Source of the DNA: Elephas maximus indicus
Lineage: Eukaryota > Chordata > Mammalia > Proboscidea > Elephantidae
Length of the DNA stretch: 64,000 nt
Direction: 5' to 3'
Assembly (NCBI RefSeq): GCF_024166365.1
Contig: NC_064825.1
Span: 104,112,480-104,176,479 of the forward strand
Shown here: piece after piece, positions 48,276 through 61,058 of the stretch
Numbering within the stretch: the first letter of the stretch is position 1
Layout of the letters: every line of letters begins with the position of its first letter
Notes under the pieces: generated by a model
The model's input: the letters and a program-made list of their open reading frames with translations, nothing else
What the model was told of the DNA's origin: nothing
The model's database searches: none
Made by a program: the position numbers and the translations under genes

Positions 48276-50250
48276 ACTTGGAAGAGATAGTGAATTTTTT
48301 TTTAGGGTAGGAGGAGGTTGATCATGTTTAAATACCAGAGAAGAAGCTAGAATACAGAAGGGACACACACATACACACACATTAAAGAAAAAGAGAGTAA
48401 TAAATATAGGCATGTTGGGTGAGGTAGGCACAGTTAGTTGCTACAAAACAGCTACTTCCCATCTTCTTTCTGTTTGACAGAATATCAATTTTGTTTCAGT
48501 ATGAAGTGGCCATTTGTTTGGGGTAAATTGTGGTCCATCTCCAGGCCATAGGTGTGAATCTGGATTAATCTAAACCAATTATGGTAATGCTGTTCCCTTT
48601 TCTATTGACTGATTTAGGGATAGGCATGTAACACAATTCTAGCAAATGAAACAAAAGAAAAACTGCTGGAGATATTTTGAGAGACGCTTCTTGTTCCTAA
48701 AAAGAGAGCCATGAATAAAAATTTCACTTTTCTGAACTACATCTCTTCCAAGAGATTCTGGAATTGTTATCCACCAATGACCATTAGGCTTTTGGTCTGG
48801 GTAGTTACTTGACACAGCTAGAGTACACACTGCTTGAAGGGTGATTGTGAGACCATTACCAGACTTATTACTGAAGGAAATAACATTATTCCGAGACCTT
48901 TAATGTCCATATGTCCTGGGTTATATCAGGTAATCATTCCAGCAAGTAGGAAAACTAACAGAGGAGTTCCCTTATTGAATAGAAATGTAAATTCAAGAAC
49001 AAGTGAAAGGGAGAATCCATTATATAATAAATGTGTGGCTGCTATGCCTTTCAACCCTACATTAGATCTCCCTCAGCAGCTTCCTAACCCAACTGCTAAA
49101 TGAGTTGCTACCTAAGATCAGTTATTGAAGGGTGTCAAACAAGCAATATGGCTTCCAGATGGTTACTCAAGAGTGGAGAGCCATAATATGACTTTAAGAA
49201 CTTCTGCTCTTCCTCCTACTACAGTGGGTAGTGCATGGGGTCTTAAAAGCTTGTAAATGAACATCCAGGATAAAACAATTGGTGTCTATTTGCCTGGAGC
49301 AACAGAGGAAGAAGGAGATCCAGGAATTGAAGAAGTAAATTGTTTGTGGCTCTGATTGCCTCCATGAGCTACTACCTCCTTTGCCATAAGACCAGAAGAT
49401 ATTCATGGTACCTGACTACCATTACTGAATATTTTGATCAAGGATCTATTCGATAGATTTTGATCAAAAGGAGGGAAATTGTGAAACGAAACTTCAAATT
49501 CTTATTGGAATCCAGAATTACTCTACACTTTGAGATTGAAGGGACTCCTGAATCTATTTCCTGGAAACAACTTTTGAACCTTGAGCCAAAACTATCCCAT
49601 GAAGTCATCTGTAAACTAAACAGCAATTTATCAGAATAAATAAAGAAAATCTGCCTTGAGCATTGTGCCCTGTTGAAGGGTTACCTAAATGAGATTGAAA
49701 CGACAACAGTACCTCTAAAGCAGAGATGAGAATTTTAAGAGGCAGAGATAATAAGTTAACAGTGGTGAAACAATATGGGCAGAGATAATGAGAATGGTAG
49801 CACAGTGTGAAGTATGTAACCATTGTCAATGAACTTTACATGTAAAAATTGTTGAATGAGTGCACATTTTGTTGTGTATTAATTCACGAAAATCTCCCAC
49901 TCCTCCTTCCACCCCCCCCCCAAAAAAAAAAGAATGAATGGCCAACGCAGTCTGGAAAGTAGCAACACAAAGACCAGTTTGACTGATGAGGGAAAAGATA
50001 AAAATAAATCAATTCTATAAGCAGAATTAAGAGTGGTGTTCCATGTGGCACTAGAGGAACTGGGTTATTACAGTAATGATATAGTATTGATTCAACCCAA
50101 ACTTCTCTCCTGATTCAAGCACCAAAACAGAGCCCCAAGTATAATAGTCATACATTCTCTCCTTTAACCAATCAAAACCCAGAAATTAGATCCTGTTTCC
50201 TCTTCTCATATATTCTTTCAATTGATCTTGTAATTCTGATCCAAAGGCAG
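48276..50250. other. Intergenic spacer with possible ancient repeats
   Basis: The 48500-48800 part (GGCATGTAACACAATTCTAG) and the 49000-49900 part feel repeat-derived but could not be assigned. C10 followed by A10 lies at 49912-49931. Open frames such as 48834-49103 have no recognised domain. Confidence 0.4.
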
Positions 50251-50254
50251 CAGA

Positions 50255-50460
50255 ATTTAGAGGAAAAGCATGGACTTTGATCCTGAACCTGGGCTTGAAT
50301 CCTAGTTTCTGGCTCAGCCACTATCTTGGAAGTTGCTTCCTCAATTCTAAAGTGAGGGTAACAATATGTACTGCAGACCTGTAGTTGAGATTCAAGTTAA
50401 TGTACACCAAGCACTGAAACCTGACATAAAGCCTGGCACACAGTGCACAGTAAGCTGAAG
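50255..50460 (+). repeat. MIR SINE
   Basis: AACCTGGGCTTGAATCCTAG, GCTCAGCCACTATCTTGG and AAGCCTGGCACACAGTGCAC follow the MIR pattern. Confidence 0.75.
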
Positions 50461-51360
50461 TCAGTGAAAACCTTTTCTTCATAAAAGCAATGAAAATACT
50501 GTCAAAAGTGATCAGAATCAACATTTTCAGAATTCTGGAAATTAACTAAAGCCTTGAAGTAACACAGAGAGTGTTTGTTTTTAAAAAACGGCTGAATCTC
50601 AGTAAGAATAGTGAGATTTGTAACATTTTAACTTGCCCAATCCCATTACCCTTCTCCAGCTCTGATGTAGCCTTGAAAATTAACACCCCATAATCGCAGT
50701 GAAAACCAGCAGTCTGGTAGTCACAGGAGGGATCATAATGGGATGGCAGCTTCTTCAAAGCCCCATTTCCAGATATTTGTCATTATTTGACCTGTTTGGT
50801 GGTTCCCAGAAGACTTCACTTGCAAGACCATCTTTATTTGATATGACTTGGATCTTGTCCAGTGTGAACAGTCTTTTCCCTGGAAACATTTGTCAAAAGA
50901 GTCAGAGGCAATTGTTGAGCATCATGGCTATGTGAGGCAGTGGATAACGGTTAGGGCAAACAACAGCCTAATTAAAAAGCTTAAGAGGAAAAATTGGGAG
51001 TTAAAAGGAGGCTTTGAAAAACTACATATTTCTGCAACTCTAGGAGAGTACTTTAATGAGTCGGGCTCTATACACATCCAGGGCTGTGCACATGCTCGAG
51101 AAATATCCAAGAAGATCCTAAGCTCTCACCTCTGGCTTAGCCTCAGGGTCAGAAAAAGCAAGAAACAAGGGTAAAGTGGAATTGTAAACTGCCTGGCTGA
51201 GAGTTGAAGGTGTGCCCCAATATGCACACAGAGTAACTTATCAAAGACTGGGAGACTTCTTGTTCCCATGCATTTAAGGAAATCTCTTTCCAGTCTTTAG
51301 CTGACCACACACTGCAAAGTATACAAACTTTAAGGAATTCATTCATAAAAGTCACTAAGC
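50461..51360. other. Intergenic spacer, nothing recognised
   Basis: The open frame at 50848-51174 (108 residues, no recognised domain) is judged chance. Confidence 0.4.
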
Positions 51361-51439
51361 AAACACATATACAAACAGCACCAAACCCTGCGGAGGATAT
51401 AGAATATGATTTTCAGAGTTGCTGCATTACATATTTAAA

Positions 51440-54400
51440 ATCACCAATTTTTAACCAAAAAAATTACAAGACATGCAAAGAAACAAGAAAGTATGACCCA
51501 TACACAGGGATAAATGCAGTCAATAAATACTGTCCCTGAGGAAGCATAGATGTTGGACCTACAAGAGAGAAACTTGAAATTACTGATTTTAAATGTGTTC
51601 AAAGAACTAAGGGAAACCATATCGGAAGAACTAAAGGAAAGTATTAAGAACAATATCATACCAAATACAGACAATTAAGAAAGAAATAAAAATTTTCAAA
51701 AGAAACCAAATAGAAATTCAGGAGTTGAAAAGCACAATACCAAATGAAAAATTGACTAGAGGGGGTTAACAGAAGATTTATGCAAGCAGAAGAATCACTG
51801 AGTTTCGAGATAGATCAATTAAGATTATCCAGTCTGAAGGGAAATAAAAAAGAGTAAAGAAAAATGAACAGTCTCAGAGACTTGTAGAACAGCATCAAGA
51901 GCACCAACATAGGCATAATGGGAGTCCCAGAAGAAGAGGAAAGAGAGAAAAGGGCAGAAAGAATATTTGAAGAAAAATTGGCTTAAAACTTCTCAAAACA
52001 TTAACCTACACATCCAAGAAGCTCAAAGAGCTCCAAGTAGAATAACTGAAAGAAAGCCACACTCAGATATATCATCATCAAACGGTCAAAAGATAAAGAC
52101 AAAGAGAGAACATTTTCTCTTTAAAAGCGTAAAGAGAGAAATGACTCGTCATGTACAAAGAATTCTCAATAAGCCTAATGGCTGGTATCTTATCAGAAAA
52201 GGTGGAGACCAGAAAGCAGAGAGATGATAACTTAAAGTAATAAAAGAAAAACACTCTAACCAGGAATATATCCCATGAAACTATCCTTCAGAAACTAAGA
52301 GAAATTAAGACATTCTCTGAAAAACAAAAACTATGCACATTAATTGCTAACAGATCTCCTCTACGAGAAATACCAAAAGGAGTATTTCAGGCTGAAATGA
52401 AAGGGTACTAGACAGCAGCCACATGTACAAATAAAAAGTACTGGTAAAGGTAATTACATAGGTAAGTATAAAAGTATAAATATATTTTTAGTTTATAACC
52501 ATTTTTTCCTCCTATCTGATTTAAAGAATAATTGTATAAAGCAGTAATTAAAAATCTGTGTTGACAGGCACAAAATGTATAAAGATGTACGACAATAACA
52601 GCACAAAGGAGAAGTGATAGAATGGAGCTATATAGGAGCAAAGATTTGTTTATTATGGTAATTAAATTGGTATTGATCTGAACTAGATTGCTGTAAATTA
52701 AGCAATATTAATTGTAATTCCTAGGTCACTACTAAAAAAAGACTCAAAAGATATAGTATGAAAAAAAAGGCAAGGAAATTAAAATGGTACACTACAAAAT
52801 GTCTATTTAGCCCACAAAAGTCAGTAATGAATGAATAAAGGGATAAAAAGATGTGACATGTAGAAAATAAACAGCAAAATATCAGGTGTAAACCCTTTCT
52901 TACCAGTAATTACATTACATGTAAATGGATTAAGAATTCTGGTTAAAAGGCAGAGACAGACAGAATGGATTAAAAACAGGATCCAACCGTATGTTGCCTT
53001 CAAGAGAAGAACTTTAGATTCAAATAGGTTGAAAATAAAAGATTGAAAGAAGATACGCCATGCAAACAATAACCAAAGAGAGATGTAGTGGCTATACTAA
53101 TATTAAAAAAAAAAAAAAAAAAACTTTAAAATATAAATTGTTACTAGAGACAAATAGGGGTATTTTATGATGATAAAACGGTCAATTCATCAACAACATA
53201 TAATAATTATAAATGTATATGAAGCTAATAAGAGAGTTCCAAAATACACAAAGGAAAAACCGACAGAAATTAAGGGAGAAATAGCCAATTAAACATTAAT
53301 AGCTGGCAACTTCAATACCCCACTTTCAAAAATGAATAGAACAACCAAAGTAATCAGTAAGGAAACAGGAGACTTAAACAGCACTATGAACCAAATGGAC
53401 CTAATATCTATAGAACATTCTACTCAGTAACAACAGAATACACATTCTTCTCAAGTGCATATGAAATATTCTCCTGGCTAAACCATATGTTAGACCACAA
53501 AATAAGTCTCAGTAAATTTAAAAGGATTGAAATCATACACAGTATGCTCTCTGGCCACAGTGGAGTTAGATTATAAATCAATAACAGAAGAAAATTTGGA
53601 AAATTCACAAATATGTGGAACAACATGTTTCTAAATAACCAATGGGTCAAAGAAGAAATCACAAAGGAATTTAGAAAATACTTTGTTATGAATAGAAATA
53701 AAGAGACATTATACTAAAATCTTTGGAATTCATGTAAAGCAGTGCTTAGTGGGAAATTTATAGCTATCAATGCCAATGCTAAAAAAGAAGAAAAATCTCA
53801 AATCGATAAGCTAACCTTCTACCTTATGACACTGGAAAAAGATGGGGAAGGAATAAGCAGAGGAATGAAATAAATATTAGGTTGTATTCTCTTAGATAAT
53901 AGAAAACAATCAAGAAAATCAACACACCCAGAAGTTGGTTCTTTGATAAGATCACCAAAGTAACAAAACTTTAGTTATATTGTACAATAAAGAGAGAGAA
54001 GGCTCAGGGTGCTAAAATCAGGAATGAAAGAAAAGACATATTGACCTTACAGAAATAAAAAGGATTATAAGGAAATACTATGAAAAATTGTACTCCAACA
54101 AATTAGATCAAGTAGATGAAATGGAAGTTCTTAGAAATGCACAAACTATCAAAACTGATAAAAAATAAATGAAAATATAAATACACTTATAATAAGCAAA
54201 GAGACTGGATTAGTAACAATAGTAGTAATAATAATAAAATAATAATAATAAGCTCCTGAAAAAGCCCAGGCCCATATGGCTTTATTTGTGAATTTTATCT
54301 AATATCTAGGGCAAAATCAACACCAATCCTTCACAAACTCTTCTAAAAAAAGAAGAGAAAGAAACACTTACTAACTCATTCTATGAGGGCAGTATTATCC

Positions 54401-54462
54401 TGATATCAAAACTAGACAAAGACATCACACACACACAAAAATTACAGACTAGTATCCTTATA
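51440..54462 (+). mobile_element. Ancient L1 (L1M-like), 5' part, interrupted by an RTE
   Basis: Landmarks in order are TCAAACGGTCAAAAGATAAA (52077), GGGTACTAGACAGCAGCCAC (52403), ATTACATGTAAATGGATTAA (52912), GGCAACTTCAATACCCC (53305), the endonuclease-end region encoding INNRRKFGKFTNMW near 53577, and the block encoding SGKFIAINANAKKEEKSQID near 53748. Many stops and frameshifts. The element resumes at 57384. Confidence 0.8.
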
Positions 54463-57383
54463 AGAAAGTAGAGTTGATTTTAATGACATGGATGGAGTCA
54501 AGCTTTCATTTCAAAAATTAATTTGTTGATGTGGCAAAACACAAAATGAGAAGAAATAGCTGGAAGCATGCACTATTAATCTAAATGTGGAATGTATGAA
54601 ACATGAATCCAGGAAAATTGGAAATCCTCAAATATGAAACAGAAGGTATAAACATCAATATCCTAGGCATTAGTGAGCTGAAATGGACCGATATTGACCA
54701 TTTTGAATGGGACGATCATATGGTCTACTATGCTGGGAATGACAACTTGAAGAGGAATGGCATTGCATTCATTGTCAAAAAGAATATTTCAAGATTTATT
54801 CTGAAGTATAAAGCTGTAATTGATAGGATAATGTCCAAAAGCCTATAAGGAGGACCAGTTAATATGACTATTATTCAAATTTACACACCAACCACTAAGG
54901 CCAAAAATGAAGAAATTGAAGATTTTTACCAACTTCTGCAGTCTCAAATTGATCAAACATGCATTGATAATTACTGATGATTGTAATGCAAAAGTTGGAA
55001 ACAAAGAAGAAGGATCAGTAGTTGGAAAACATGGCCTGATGATAGAAACAATGCTGGACACGGCATGATAGAATTTTGCAAGACCAATGATTTCTTCATT
55101 GCAAATACCTTTTTTCGCAACCTAAATGGTGACTACACATGTGGACCTTGCCAGATGGAATACACAGGAATCAAATCAGCTACATCTGTGGAAAGAGATG
55201 ATGGAAAAGCTCAATATCATCAGTCAGAACAAGTCCAGGGGCCGATTGTGGAATGGGCCATCAATTGCTCATATGCAAATTCCAAGAAGTTGCTGAAGAA
55301 AATTAGAGCAAGTTCAAAAGGGCCACAGTTCGACCTTGAGTATACCCTCCCTGAATTTAGAGACAATCTCAAGAATAGAATGGACACATTGAGCACTAAT
55401 GAGTGAAGACCAGAAGAGTTGTGGAAGGACATCATATGTGAAGAAAGCAAGAGGTCATTAAAAAGATAGGAAACAAAGAAAAGACTAATATGAATGTCAG
55501 AAGAGACTCTGAAACTTGCTCTTGAACATCGAATAGCTAAAGCGAACAGAAGAAATGATGAAGTAAAAGAGCTGAACAGAAGGTTTGGAAGGGCAGCTTG
55601 AGAAGACAAAGTATTATAATGACATGTGTAAAGACCTGGAGTTAGAAAACCAAAAGGGAAGAACACGTTCGTCATTTCTCAAGCTGAAAAAACTGAAGAA
55701 AAAGTTCAAGCCTCGAGTTGCAATTTTGAATGATTATATGGGCAAAATACTGGATGACACAGGAAGCATCAAAAGAAGATGGAAGAAAAACACAGAGTCA
55801 CTGTACCAAAAAGAATTGGTTGACATTCAGTCATTTCAGAAGCTAGCATATGATCAAGAACCAATAGTACTGAAGGAAGAAGTCCAAGTTGGACTGAAGA
55901 TGTTGGAGAACAACAAGACTCCAGGAATGCACAGAATACCAGCTGAGATGTTTCAACAAATGAATGCAGTGCTGGAAGTGTTTAACTTGTCTGTGCCAAG
56001 AAATTTGGAAGACAGCTACCTGGCCAACCGACAGGAAGAGATTGATATTTATGCCTATTACAAAGAAACATGATCCAACTGAATGTGAAAATTATCCAAC
56101 AATATCATTAATATCACACATAAGTAAAATTTTGCTGAAGATCATTCAAAAGTGGCTGCAGCAGTACAGGGGCAGGAAACTGCCAGAAGTCAAAGCTGGA
56201 TTCAGAAGAGCACGTGGAATAAGTGATTTCATTGCTGATGTCAGATGGGTCTTGGCCGAAAGGGGAGAATACCAGAACAATTTTGAACTGTGTTTTATTG
56301 GATATGCAAAGGCATTCGACTGTGTGGATCATAACAAAATTATGGATAACATTTCAAAGAATGGGAATTCCAGAACACTTAATTGTGCTGGTGAGGAACC
56401 TGTACACAGATCAAGAGGCAATTGCTCGAACAGAACAAGGGGATACTGCAAGGTTTAAAATCAGGAAAGGTGCGTGTCAGGGTTGTATACTTTCACCATA
56501 CTTATTCAACCTGTATGCTGAGCAAATAATCTGAAAAGGTAGGCTATATGAAGAAAAACGGGGCATCAGGATTGGAAGGAGACTCATTAACAACCTGCAA
56601 TATGGAGATGACACAACCTTGCCTGCTGAACATGAAGAGGACTTGAAGCACTTACTGATGAAGATCAAAGACTACTGCCTTCAATATGGATTACACCTCA
56701 ACATAAAGAGAGCAAAAATCCTGACAACTGGACCAATAAGCAACATCATGATAAACAGGGAAAACCCTGAATTTGTCAAGAATTTCATTTTACTTGTATC
56801 CATAGTCAACACCTATGGAAGCAACAGTCAAGAAATGAAAAAATGCATTACATTGAGCTAATCTGCTGCAAAAGACCTCTTTAAAGCGTTAAAAAAGCAA
56901 AGATGTCACTGTGAGGGCTAATGTACACCTGACCCAAGCTATGGTGTTTTCAGCTGCTTCCTATACATGTGAAAGCTGGACAATGAATAAGGAAGACTGA
57001 AGAGGAATTGACACTTTTGAGTTGTGGTGTTGGTGAAGAATTTTGAATATACCATGGACTGCAGGAGAAAGAACAAATCTCTCTTGGAGGAAGCACAACC
57101 AGAATGCTTCTTAGAAGTGAGGATGTGAGACTTGGTCTCATATATTTTGCACATGTTATTGGGAGGGATTAGTCACTGAAGAAGGACATCATATTAGGTA
57201 AAGTGTAGGGTCAGGGAAAAAAGAGGAAGACCCTTAACCAGATACTGTGATACAGTGGCTGCAACAATGGGCTCAAACATCACAACAATCACGAGGATGG
57301 CGCAGGACTGGGCAGTGTTTCGTTCAGTTGTACACAGGGTCGCTATGAGTCAGAACAGAATCGATGGCACCTAACAACAACAG
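54463..57383 (+). mobile_element. RTE-type LINE, nearly complete, inserted into the old L1
   Basis: The best preserved coding remains of the family here. The endonuclease N-terminus is at 54603-54848 (MNPGKLEILKYETEGINI, GISELKWTDIDHFEWDDHMV). Further endonuclease sequence lies at 55065-55406 (MIEFCKTNDFFIANTFFRNL). The linker is at 55585-56073. The RT domain lies at 55964-56534 (KAGFRRARGISDFIADVRWV, CFIGYAKAFDCVDHNKI, GACQGCILSPYLFNLYAEQI). The C-terminal part is at 56619-56861. The 3' end is GGCACCTAACAACAACA. GTATCCTTAT before it and GCATCCCTTAT after it are a likely target duplication. Several stops and frameshifts break it. Confidence 0.92.
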
Positions 57384-57542
57384 CATCCCTTATTAAAATA
57401 GACAAAAATCCTCAACAAAATACTAGCAAATTGAATTTTGTAGTATATAAAAAGGATAATACACTGTGACTAGCATTGATTTATCCTAGGAATTCAAGTT
57501 TGGTTCAACATACAAAGGTCAATCAGTACAACAATGACAGCA
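57384..57542 (+). mobile_element. Ancient L1 (L1M-like), continuation after the RTE
   Basis: AAATCCTCAACAAAATACTA, GGATTTATCC-like TGATTTATCCTAGGAATTCA and TTGGTTCAACATAC are L1 ORF2 RT-region landmarks. They continue the element broken at 54462. Confidence 0.82.
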
Positions 57543-57625
57543 AAAAACAAACCTGCCGCCTTCAAGTCGATCGTGACTCATAGCAACCCTATATACCTTG
57601 GTAATAGAATAAAGAACATTGCGTT
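57543..57625 (-). mobile_element. AfroSINE tail fragment, reverse orientation
   Basis: AAACCTGCCGCCTTCAAGTC and CGTGACTCATAGCAACCCTA match the reverse complement of the SINE 3' part. Confidence 0.65.
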
Positions 57626-59859
57626 CAGTAACAACAACTGCTTTTATTGCTGTTGCTCCTAGTTCTTCATCCTCTGCCTAAGTACTGCCACCCATTTAAT
57701 CGAGGCAGCTGCTTCAACTTTTATATGAGATGTGATTTAAACAATACATTTTCCTCCAAGCTACAAGGTACTTCCTGGAGTGAGTGTTTGCAAGATAGCA
57801 AGGCATATTTGCCTCATCCATCTCCTCTGCCCTGGGCATATTATATGTGAAGAAGAGTTGAAGAAATCTTTTTGCCTAGGTGAAGTTTCTTTTATTGAAC
57901 CGCCAGAGCAACTCCTAGATTTTCAAACAATGTCAACAGAAAGGTGAAAAAAAAACTATCGTATTAGATTTCAACACTAGACAAATCGACACTAGAATTA
58001 TAGCCTCCATTTAGCCTCCAACTCTAAATATACTCAGTACGATAACGTATCAAGTCTCAAGGTTCCTATGGAGAGAGTATGCCCTAATGCATTTATAATA
58101 CATTTAAGAGATTGATTCAGTAAATCAGTCTCCTCTGGTGGCCTCAGCCAGTGGGGAAATTTCCTCGAGGATATGCAGCCTAAAGGAAACCCCACCTTGT
58201 TATCCACACAGCATTTGGAGTCCTTCGTGGTCCAGTTCATGATACCTAAAGGGCTTATAAGAGCTGTGCTTTATGCCATAATTTTTCAGACCAGGAATGT
58301 AGGTTTTTTAATAGATTATCTTAAAGTACAGGGAAGAGAACCAATCAGGTGTAGATAGATTTTCATAGCCAAATTCTCTCAAATACCTGTTTCTAAGAAA
58401 AAAAAAAAATCTTTAACAGAAATAATTAATTCCTGGGAGGGCAAAGCCTTAGCTATAACAATAGGTCTTTAAGGGTTCTCGGTATCATCTCTAAACACTA
58501 CGGCTCAAGAAAAAGCTGTTTTCTCATTTTAAGAATAGAACATAGCGTTAAGTGATAGAATGAACTGGAGATATTTGTGTCTCTTGTAAGTGTAGAGGTA
58601 GGTGCTAGAGAAGATCACAAGATTCTCCTTAGCACCAAAAGACTTTGGGTTTCAAATTCAATGCAGTATTTTCTTTTCCTTTGACTTCTATTTCAAAGGC
58701 ATCAGGGTTTAAAAATGCTTACTGAATCCATTTGAAGACATTTGCACCATCTCGACATTCCATGAGTCTTGTAATGTTGTCCAGTCAATGGGAAATTGAG
58801 AAATAGATGTTACATGACATGATGTTTGAATACCTATGCAAAATGATTTCTTCTTATTCCTGAATTCATTGGACCTTTTCCTCAACTAAATAGGTAACCA
58901 TGTAAGTTTTCTAGAATTGCTGATTTTTAATCCTGTTCTTATATTTCCATTTTCTCCCAAGGAGTTTATAGTCAAAATCGTTGAAGCCTTACTTTCTGAT
59001 ATGTGATTGGGGATCACTGGTAGATGTTCCAGGATATTTTGCAGAAATAGGTACATGGCTATACATGGAAATGGATGTATCTACAATTCATCAGCAAAAG
59101 TTTACATTTTCTGAGTTTCTGAGCCAATTACTAGGTTTTTGAGCATGGAGAGAGTGGAGAAGTGCAGATCATAGCCAGAAGATCACTGAGGGCTTCCTCA
59201 AGGAGTAGAGCACATACTGTGATGGTTTGGGTAGTCAGAGACTGGCTCAGGTTGTCACTCATTTTCCATAATACAGGGCTCTGCTTTTGTCATTTCCAAG
59301 AATGAAGGGGTAGGAGGGATCATCTTGTACTTATAAGAAGAGATATGAGAGGCAGCTCAGAATAAAGAAAAGCAAAGTGGAGGTGTAAATGAGACAGTGT
59401 GTCTGATCTTCATTGCAGTTGAGACAGGTCATCATGGAGGGAGGAGAAGGACAGTATTTGCATTCTTTTTTTTCCAAGAAAACTCTCAGTTCTAAAACTG
59501 AGATCCAAAGAGAGGAATGCATTAAAATATAGAACCTGCAAGGAAAGAATGTATTCTCTGCTGGGATTGGGAGGTATATTAAACTGAAGACTCAAGCACA
59601 GTTTTTATTCTGATTTACTCAAACTTTCCCAGATCTTGTTCTTATAAGACTTGTTTCTGCTGCAATAGATGTGGTCCCAGCAATATGACTGCATTCCTGA
59701 ACTCAGGTTGACCTCTTTTTCTTAGATAGTCAAGACAAGTATTGCTAAAGATAAGAGATCAAAGTTAATTGTTTTTGTCACCTTAGGGTGAGTTTCCCTT
59801 GTACACACTCACCTTAAGAGGTAAAGGATGTGATGATGGGAAAAAAACAAAAACAAAAA
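57626..59859. other. Intergenic spacer, nothing recognised
   Basis: Non-coding by inspection. Short open frames have no recognisable domains. Confidence 0.4.
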
Positions 59860-60015
59860 CAAAATCACTGTCTTGGGGATTAGGAGACCTGGGTTTGTGT
59901 TTTGGCCTGCCATTAACCAACTAGCTGCTTCTCCTTAGAAAGTCACTTCACCTCTCTGGTCCTCAGTTTCCTCACCTTAAAAACAGTATCAGGTTGATAA
60001 AATGCAAAGTAGCTG
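59860..60015 (+). repeat. MIR SINE
   Basis: GGAGACCTGGGTTTGTGTTT, AAAGTCACTTCACCTCTCTG and TCCTCAGTTTCCTCACCTTA follow MIR order. Confidence 0.82.
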
Positions 60016-60214
60016 AAAATCTCTAAAGTGTGATGATTCTATAGTTTTCCCCAATGGCCCCTCAAATTCGTTAACATCTGACTCTTTGTTTCATATCCTA
60101 GCAAAAAGACTGTTATGGATTTCACACAGTCACAGGTGGTGGCTCTCAGCACCAGCTCACTCTTCCAAACTCTGGCAGTGCTGATTCCCAGAACTAAACT
60201 GGATCTATACTGGG

Positions 60215-60450
60215 ATGGGTACTGGGTAAATTCTCAAGAGACAGACATCCTGGGTTTGAGTCCCAGGCTCTTCTATTTTTTATTATTATGACTTTGAACA
60301 AGTCACTACACTTCTCTAAGCCTCAGTTTCCTTTTCTAGAAAATAGAAATAATAGTATTACCACATAGTTGTGAGGACTAAATTAAATCATACATATAAA
60401 GCATTTAGTATAGTGCTGAGCAAGTGGCAAGAACAAAATAAAAATTAACT
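60215..60450 (+). repeat. MIR SINE
   Basis: CATCCTGGGTTTGAGTCCCA, AACAAGTCACTACACTTCTC, GCCTCAGTTTCCTTTTCTAG and GTTGTGAGGACTAAATTAAA follow MIR order. Confidence 0.85.
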
Positions 60451-60845
60451 ACTATTATAGGAATTACGTGGTATAAAAATAAATCTCTGCACACTATTAA
60501 GAATGGGGAAAAGCAGAGTTATAGTAAAAGTTTGTGTTTCAAAATATTTGGATATGTAGAGTTAAGCCAGCAAGAGTAGCTTCTGTACTTTGGAAGACAT
60601 TTGTCTGCCTGGGACCTTGCTTCTCAACTGAGTCTTAGGTCAGGGTCTTACTTCGACATCATTTTTTTCAAAAATATGAGTATTAAAAGATTTAATTGGT
60701 AATAGGTACACTATTGGTCTTTGCACTAGTACAGGAAAACTGATTCTGTGTTTGAGTCTGACAATTAAGAGTGTATATCAAAGACACCAAACTTTTCTGA
60801 AGGTCAAGTATGATTTTATAAAATATGCTATACATACAGCGAAGG

Positions 60846-61058
60846 AGTGCTGGTGGTGCAGTGGTGAAAACGCTGGGTTGAGAAACCAAAAGATCAGCAG
60901 TTTGAACTGACCAGCCGCCCTGGTTGTAGAAAGACATGGCAATCTCCTGGCGTGAAGATTTACAGCCTTGGAAACCCAATGGGGCAGTTCTACCCAGTCC
61001 TTTAGGATCACTATGAGTTAGAATCGACTTGAGAGCAGTGAGTTTGGTTTTGGTTCTA
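60846..61058 (+). mobile_element. AfroSINE-type SINE, long variant
   Basis: GGAGTGCTGGTGGTGCAGTG, AGAAACCAAAAGATCAGCAG, GAAAGACATGGCAATCTCCT, GATTTACAGCCTTGG and a GTGAGTTTGGTTTTGG end give the full long-form layout. Confidence 0.92.

Noticed and set aside
48834-49103. 89-residue plus-strand open frame
   Set aside because: No recognised domain and no start or splice context. Similar chance frames occur throughout the AT-rich spacer.
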